NCBI GenBank assembly: GCA_000711775.1
Contig: ARYC01000475.1
Span: forward strand, 1-64,000
Source of the DNA: Oxytricha trifallax
Taxonomy: Eukaryota; Ciliophora; Spirotrichea; Sporadotrichida; Oxytrichidae
DNA length: 64,000 bases
Direction: 5' to 3'
This document shows positions 59,205-64,000 of this stretch, one piece after another. A model generated the notes under the pieces. The model was not told the DNA's origin. It saw only the letters and a program-made list of their open reading frames with translations, and ran no database searches. A program made the translations under genes and the position numbers. How positions within the stretch are numbered: position 1 is the first letter of the stretch; each line of letters begins with the position of its first letter.

Positions 59205-60653
59205 ATGGCGGCTAACTTAAATCGCAAAGCAGTCTCTCTTGGCAGTGGTAATCTTAGCTAAACTTTGGATAAACTAAGAAGCCAGAGATCATATACATTG
59301 AAAAGGAGCCAGAGCTTAAAGCTCTTGAGTTTGAATCAGAGGTGTTTGTTCTAGAAATAAATATCAGGAAGCAGATAGCAGAGATAAGTATTTAAACGCT
59401 AATCGAAGATGTTGAGGAGTTAAAAGAACATCTCCCACTAGAAAAGATTAAAGAATTCTAATGTGATGAATGCTAAAATTTCTTCTCAACTGATTCGAGC
59501 TTGAAGAGGCACATCAAAGAGATGCACTCTGGGAGAGCTAAGATATATTTTAAGCACGAAAAGGTCGATGGCAGGTATTAGTGCACGACTTGCATGAAGT
59601 CTTACACTCACTCAGCTAAAGTTAAAAGACACATGCAAAAACATCATTTAAGTGAGTTTTTAATGCAAGATAAAGAAACATAAAAACTTATACCAGCCAA
59701 GAGAAAGTCCAATACTGTAGAGTCTTAAAAGAGAGCAGGAAGAGAGACTTAAGAAGCAGAAACGTTTTGAGTCAATGAACCAACCAGCTAATGAATTATA
59801 TATAGCATACTTGTAAGAGAGAGCTATGTATATACCTGCATTAAATGCAGTAGATCTCAGTTTTTGCATTGACAACTATTTACATATTGATGTGCCTAAC
59901 AAGGCAAAACTCATAGTAGTTGATGAGTATGCTTATAAAGTATATCCTTTCAAATATCTTATTAGGAACGAGCAGTATCAAAATGAGTTTGCCAATGAAT
60001 ACATAATACTAAGAGAGGCTCATAAAAGGTAATGCAAGAACTTGCTTAAACTCGATGGAGTTATTCTTGGACATGTTTTTATTGCACTACGACTTAAGAA
60101 ATTTGAAATGACTCTAAGAGATTATCTCTACCATAATAGATACCCAGATGACTTGAATGAGATACTCACGGAAATGACCAAGGGTGTGAAAGAGCTGCAT
60201 GATCTAGGGTATGTTCATAGAGATTTGAAGCCAGAAAATGTAATGCTAAATCTCTGTCCTTTAGAAATAGTAGTCATTGATTTCAATAGAGCAATAAGGT
60301 AAGAAATAGTGACTTTAGCTAAAGTGCTAGGCACACCTGGGTACTTCCCAATAAGAGAGAAGTGGACTAATGGCTCTGTTTAGTGGGATATCTGGGCGGT
60401 AGCAGCAATTATTTTAGAGTGCGATATGGAAAGTATGTCGTACTTCGGAACAAAGCAAGAAAAGTAATCAATGAGCATGGCTGTTAAACATATAAAGCAA
60501 GAAGATGTATGCACTTAGATTAAGAAAATGGTTGAGATGATCATAGTAAGAGCTCCAGCATATCCAAGATCATCATTAGAAGATATACTTGAAACATTAA
60601 AGAGAGCTAAGTTCAAGAGATACCACAAAGATAAGCAGATAAAATTTGTTTGA
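59205..60653 (+). pseudogene. TBE 57-kDa zinc-finger/kinase protein, copy C, two compensating frameshifts
   Basis: ATG 59205 to TGA 60651-60653, the same length as the intact gene in copy D. One base is missing near 59248 (GGCAGTGGTAAT against GGCAGTGGATAAT), and one extra A occurs near 59728 (CTTAAAAGAG against CTTAAAGAG). Between them the reading frame, including both zinc fingers, is wrong and hits TGA. After 59728 the kinase-like part is intact: AYKVYPFKY, HRDLKPEN, IDFNRAI, GTPGYFPIRE. A protein started at ATG 59826 would keep most of the kinase-like domain. Confidence 0.9.
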
Positions 60654-60795
60654 ATTAAGCTCATTAAAACTCATTAAATATTCATTAAATTCACTTAAAA
60701 CTTGCGTTTTCTCTACTAACCCCAATAAGACCCCAACTATACCCTACAAATCAAAGCACTTATAAACCTCACTAAGGGGTTTTGGGGTTTTGATT

Positions 60796-61443
60796 ATAGT
60801 TCTCATGCTTAGGAGATAAACACAATCTTAATTTTATATTATTAATAAAATACTCTCATTTATGTTATGAACTAATCTTTGCAAGTTGAAATGTTTAATA
60901 CACCGAATTATCAATTAGATAAAATCAAAGAGTTATATCAGAAGTAAAATAAATTATAAATTACTTAGGTATTAATTAAAATTAATGTTGAATTTATTGG
61001 AGAAATCAATATACTAAACACCTAACAATAAAATTATAGACAGAGATAAATGTATATTAATATAAAGCGACAAATATAAAGAAAAATTTTAGAATAATTA
61101 GTATAGAAAAGCTCAGTGTTTCGCAAATTTGCTGCCTTGAACGAAGCAAATAAACCTGAATAAAAAATTTAGAAACAATTAATTACTCTTTATTTAGCTA
61201 TGATGCTGCTAAAAATGTTATTAATCTCCAAAATCTAGTATAGTAAATATATTTATAAGAAATAACATGAGTTTTTATAAAGCACTAATAGTTCTACAAG
61301 TATATAATCTACTCTCTTAACATAATTCTTGTTCTTGGTTAATAATGAAACGAAACAAGTAAGAGCAACCAGATTTTGTATTTCAAAAATTCAAGCTTAG
61401 ACTAAAAATCAGCAATAAAGGAAATAAAAGTCTACTTAACAAG
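60796..61443. other. Unique spacer between TBE copies C and D
   Basis: 648 bp of AT-rich DNA between two inverted TBEs. No gene recognised. Its two sides are not repeats of each other, so C and D are separate insertions rather than one palindrome. Confidence 0.6.
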
Positions 61444-61585
61444 AATCAAAACCCCAAAACCCCTTAGTGAGGTTTATAAGTGCTTTGATTTGTAGGGTAT
61501 AGTTGGGGTCTTATTGGGGTTAGTAGAGAAAACGCAAGTTTTAAGTGAATTTAATGAATATTTAATGAGTTTTAATGAGCTTAAT

Positions 61586-63034
61586 TCAAACAAATTTTAT
61601 CTGCTTATCTTTGTGGTATCTCTTGAACTTAGCTCTCTTTAATGTTTCAAGTATATCTTCTAATGATGATCTTGGATATGCTGGAGCTCTTACTATGATC
61701 ATCTCAACCATTTTCTTAATCTAAGTGCATACATCTTCTTGCTTTATATGTTTAACAGCCATGCTTATTGATTACTTTTCTTGCTTTGTTCCGAAGTACG
61801 ACATACTTTCCATATCGCACTCTAAAATAATTGCTGCTACCGCCCAGACATCCCACTAAACAGAGCCATTAGTCCACTTCTCTCTTATTGGGAAGTACCC
61901 AGGTGTGCCTAGCACTTTAGCTAAAGTCACTATTTCTTACCTTATTGCTCTATTGAAATCAATGACTACTATTTCTAAAGGACAGAGATTTAGCATTACA
62001 TTTTCTGGCTTCAAATCTCTATGAACATACCCTAGATCATGCAGCTCTTTCACACCCTTGGTCATTTCCGTGAGTATCTAATTCAAGTCATCTGGGTATC
62101 TATTATGGTAGAGATAATCTCTTAGAGTCATTTCAAATTTCTTAAGTCGTAGTGCAATAAAAACATGTCCAAGAATAACTCCATCGAGTTTAAGCAAGTT
62201 CTTGCATTACCTTTTATGAGCCTCTCTTAGTATTATGTATTCATTGGCAAACTCATTTTGATACTGCTCGTTCCTAATAAGATATTTGAAAGGATATACT
62301 TTATAAGCATACTCATCAACTACTATGAGTTTTGCCTTGTTAGGCACATCAATATGTAAATAGTTGTCAATGCAAAAACTGAGATCTACTGCATTTAATG
62401 CAGGTATATACATAGCTCTCTCTTACAAGCATGCTATATATAATTCATTAGCTGGTTGGTTCATTGACTCAAAACGTTTCTGCTTCTTAAGTCTCTCTTC
62501 CTGCTCTCTTTAAGACTCTACAGTATTGGACTTTCTCTTGGCTGGTATAAGTTTTTATGTTTCTTTATCTTGCATTAAAAACTCACTTAAATGATGTTTT
62601 TGAATGTGTCTTTTAACTTTAGCTGAGTGAGTGTAAGACTTCATGCAAGTCGTGCACTAATACCTGCCATCGACCTTTTCGTGCTTAAAATATATCTTAG
62701 CTCTCCCAGAGTGCATCTCTTTGATGTGCCTCTTCAAGCTCGAATCAGTTGAGAAGAAATTTTAGCATTCATCACATTAGAATTCTTTAATCTTTTCTAG
62801 TGGGAGATGTTCTTTTAACTCCTCAACATCTTCGATTAGCGTTTAAATACTTATCTCTGCTCTCTGCTTCCTGATATTTATTTCTAGAACAAACACCTCT
62901 GATTCAAACTTAAGAGCTTTAAGCTCTGGCTCCTTTTCAATGTATATGATCTCTGGCTTCTTAGTTTATCCAAAGTTTAGCTAAGATTATCCACTGCCAA
63001 GAGAGACTGCTTTGCGATTTAAGTTAGCCGCCAT
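61586..63034 (-). CDS. TBE 57-kDa zinc-finger/protein-kinase-like protein, intact
   Basis: ATG 63034 to TGA 61586-61588, 482 residues, matching the 57-kDa product known from TBEs; many Gln are TAA/TAG. Residues 1-85 are charged. Two C2H2 fingers follow: C87/C90 with H103/H108 and C127/C130 with H143/H147. A basic, Gln-rich linker (160-195) leads to a protein-kinase-like domain (about 210-475): PALNAVDLS, AYKVYPFKYL with the likely ATP-binding Lys245, EYIIL helix, VHRDLKPENVM at 337-347, then IDFNRA at 358-363, GTPGYFPIRE at 376-385 and WDVWAVA. The metal-binding DFG is DFN. The Gly-rich loop is not evident. The fingers suggest DNA binding with signalling or chromatin modification; the role is not known. 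The frame is intact, unlike copies A-C. Confidence 0.93.
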
Positions 63035-63199
63035 GTTTAAATTCAAATTTAAATTTCTATTATAAAGCTCTAATAACCTCTCTAGTTATAGTAACTTTGT
63101 ATAGGAGTTGGTACTGCAACAACAATGGTTGATTCTTAGGCGTTAGACATCATATTTATACTAAGTTTATAACTATAAATTTTCTAAATTCATGCTTAA

Positions 63200-63440
63200 T
63201 ATTTTTAATTTTGGTACCAACTTAGAAAAAATTCAGGTTGGTACTGGTACCAATTAGGTTTTGAACCATTTTGGAACTTTTCCATTAAAACCTCATTAGT
63301 TTAAAACTAGGTACTAATTAAGTTTTGGTACTATTAAATTGGTACCAATTAAAATTAAACGAAATTAGTACCAGTACTAATTAAATTTAAACAAATTTAG
63401 TACTAATTTAATGGAACTAAATTGATAAAAATGGAGCTCC
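63200..63440. promoter_or_regulatory. GTAC-palindrome array between divergent TBE genes, copy D
   Basis: TTGGTACCAACTTAG, GTTGGTACTGGTACCAATTA, TTGGTACTATTAAATTGGTA and AGTACCAGTACTAATT lie between the two divergent genes, matching copies A and C. A conserved block GGGTTGACCTCCTATAAGAT follows at about 63494, nearer the 22-kDa start. Confidence 0.45.
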
Positions 63441-63600
63441 ATCACTGCAGTTTGTTACAGCTTCTGCAAACTTTCTCCACGTATCTTTGCAGGGTTGACC
63501 TCCTATAAGATGCCCATATTTAATAGTAAGATTTTAAACAATAGGATCCAGAAGTCTATAAGTTATAATTTGAAATTCATTAATAGGAAGAGGAACAAAG

Positions 63601-64000
63601 ATGGAATCACTCAATGATCAAATGAAAAGAGTCGAGGCTCAAGAAATGATATCAAGATTCAGAAGTAAGGAAGATCTCTATCGATACCTAACTTTACATG
63701 GTAAGATAACTTGATGACTATTAACATATTATACAGTTGGTTTATTCCTTCCAACGATGGAAGGTACCAAAATTTCATTCTTGAAAGCAATACTTTGTGA
63801 GGAGAAGAAAGCTTTTAAAAATAAAGAGATTAAACTAATCGAAATTCCCAACTACCCTGAAATTTCAGTCACTAATCTTTATGAGGATGCCATGTAAGAT
63901 GAGGAAGTGGTAGTTTACCTTCCTACCAAGAAACAACTCTCTAATAAACTCCCAGAGAGGAACTTCTTCTTTGGTGTTCTTGGTACAATAAAAGAGGATT
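63601..64000 (+). CDS. TBE 22-kDa protein gene, intact as far as the window end
   Basis: ATG 63601 (MESLNDQMKRVEAQEMISRF). Exon 1 ends at 63700; a 36-bp intron (GTAAGATAAC...TTATACAG, 63701-63736) follows; exon 2 continues VGLFLPTMEGTKISFLKAIL, CEEKKAFKNKEIKLIEIPNY, PEISVTNLYEDAMQDEEVVV, LSNKLPERNFFFGVLGTIKE to the edge. TAA as Gln at AMQDEE. No frameshift, unlike copies A-C. Leaving the intron unspliced introduces a TGA, so splicing is needed. The family has no assigned function. Confidence 0.9.

Larger units (their letters stand above)
56683..60792 (+). mobile_element. TBE transposon copy C, full length (4.1 kb)
   Basis: Both ends begin CAAAACCCCAAAACCCC (two C4A4 telomere-like repeats) and continue as an inverted repeat of about 85 bp (56683-56767, 60708-60792). 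ATT flanks it (56680-82, 60793-95). It carries transposase (+), 22-kDa (-) and 57-kDa (+). Each gene has small frameshifts compared with copy D or A, so it is probably not autonomous. It is almost identical to copy D where both can be compared and lies tail-to-tail with it. Confidence 0.96.
61447..64000 (-). mobile_element. TBE transposon copy D, cut by the window end
   Basis: Begins with CAAAACCCCAAAACCCC at 61447 after AAT (61444-46) and has the same 85-bp terminal repeat as copy C. It is in the opposite orientation, so the 57-kDa gene comes first (minus), then the divergent region, then the 22-kDa gene (plus). About 1.5 kb with the transposase should lie beyond 64000. The two genes seen have no defects, which makes it the best candidate here for an active element. 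Confidence 0.95.

Noticed and set aside
59660..59875. Minus ORF inside TBE copy C
   Set aside because: Shadow of the plus-strand 57-kDa gene.
1..64000. tRNA, rRNA or CRISPR features
   Set aside because: No cloverleaf, rRNA core sequence or regularly spaced direct repeat array was found by eye; a covariance-model scan would be decisive.

Overview
The window looks like germline (micronuclear) DNA of a hypotrich ciliate of the Oxytricha/Stylonychia/Tetmemena type. Three signs agree. (1) Four transposons have ends made of C4A4 telomere-like repeats, 3-bp ANT target duplications and the gene set transposase / 22-kDa protein / zinc-finger-kinase protein. This is the TBE (telomere-bearing element) family of hypotrich germline genomes. 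(2) Those genes read only if TAA and TAG mean glutamine and TGA is the sole stop, so a standard-code ORF search breaks them up. (3) Very AT-rich DNA is dotted with short GC-richer islands of coding sequence, many broken or lacking a start. Species and locus cannot be named from the sequence alone.

Layout. 1-1.4 kb: GC-rich end of a DD34E (IS630/Tc1-type) transposase-like gene with two spliceable introns. 5.2-6.7 kb: GC-rich block with a small secreted Cys-rich protein and another ORF on minus, and a broken calcium-dependent protein kinase tail on plus. 8.96-9.1 kb: short acidic-tail fragment. 9.86-16.1 kb: three-level nest. A TA-flanked inverted-repeat element carries two ORFs, has TBE copy A inserted in it, and copy A is itself interrupted by a smaller inverted-repeat element with its own ORF. 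17.2-18.8, 23.2-24.8 and 45.5-45.7 kb: three minus-strand units ending in the same 3' box and an AT trinucleotide tail; the first holds a 313-residue ORF. 20.5-21.1 and 41.5-42.1 kb: two copies of a repeat with GTCGGCAAATTT palindromes. 21.5, 30.8 and 32.2 kb: members of one TA-flanked palindromic MITE family, the last a half. 35.2-39.0 kb: divergent, decayed TBE copy B. 39.3-41.4 kb: 2.1-kb inverted-repeat element with two cargo blocks. 46.1-46.75 kb: near-perfect palindrome. 56.7-60.8 kb: complete TBE copy C with several frameshifts. 61.4 kb to the end: TBE copy D in opposite orientation, with an intact 57-kDa gene and an intact 22-kDa gene as far as visible. The rest is AT-rich DNA in which I see no supported gene.

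How the parts relate. In each TBE the 22-kDa and 57-kDa genes diverge from a shared intergenic region rich in GTAC-centred palindromes, and the transposase gene converges on the 22-kDa gene. TBE transposases are known to act in programmed DNA elimination in Oxytricha. The most interesting pattern is that at least three TA-flanked inverted-repeat elements (9.86, 12.90 and 39.27 kb) enclose protein-coding-like cargo unrelated to a transposase and share a subterminal TTAACTGCC-type motif with empty palindromic MITEs. They could be gene-capturing mobile elements, or germline gene segments embedded in MITEs.

Caution: with one stop codon at this base composition, open frames of 100-200 codons are expected many times by chance. 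ORFs without homology, GC rise or context are scored low.
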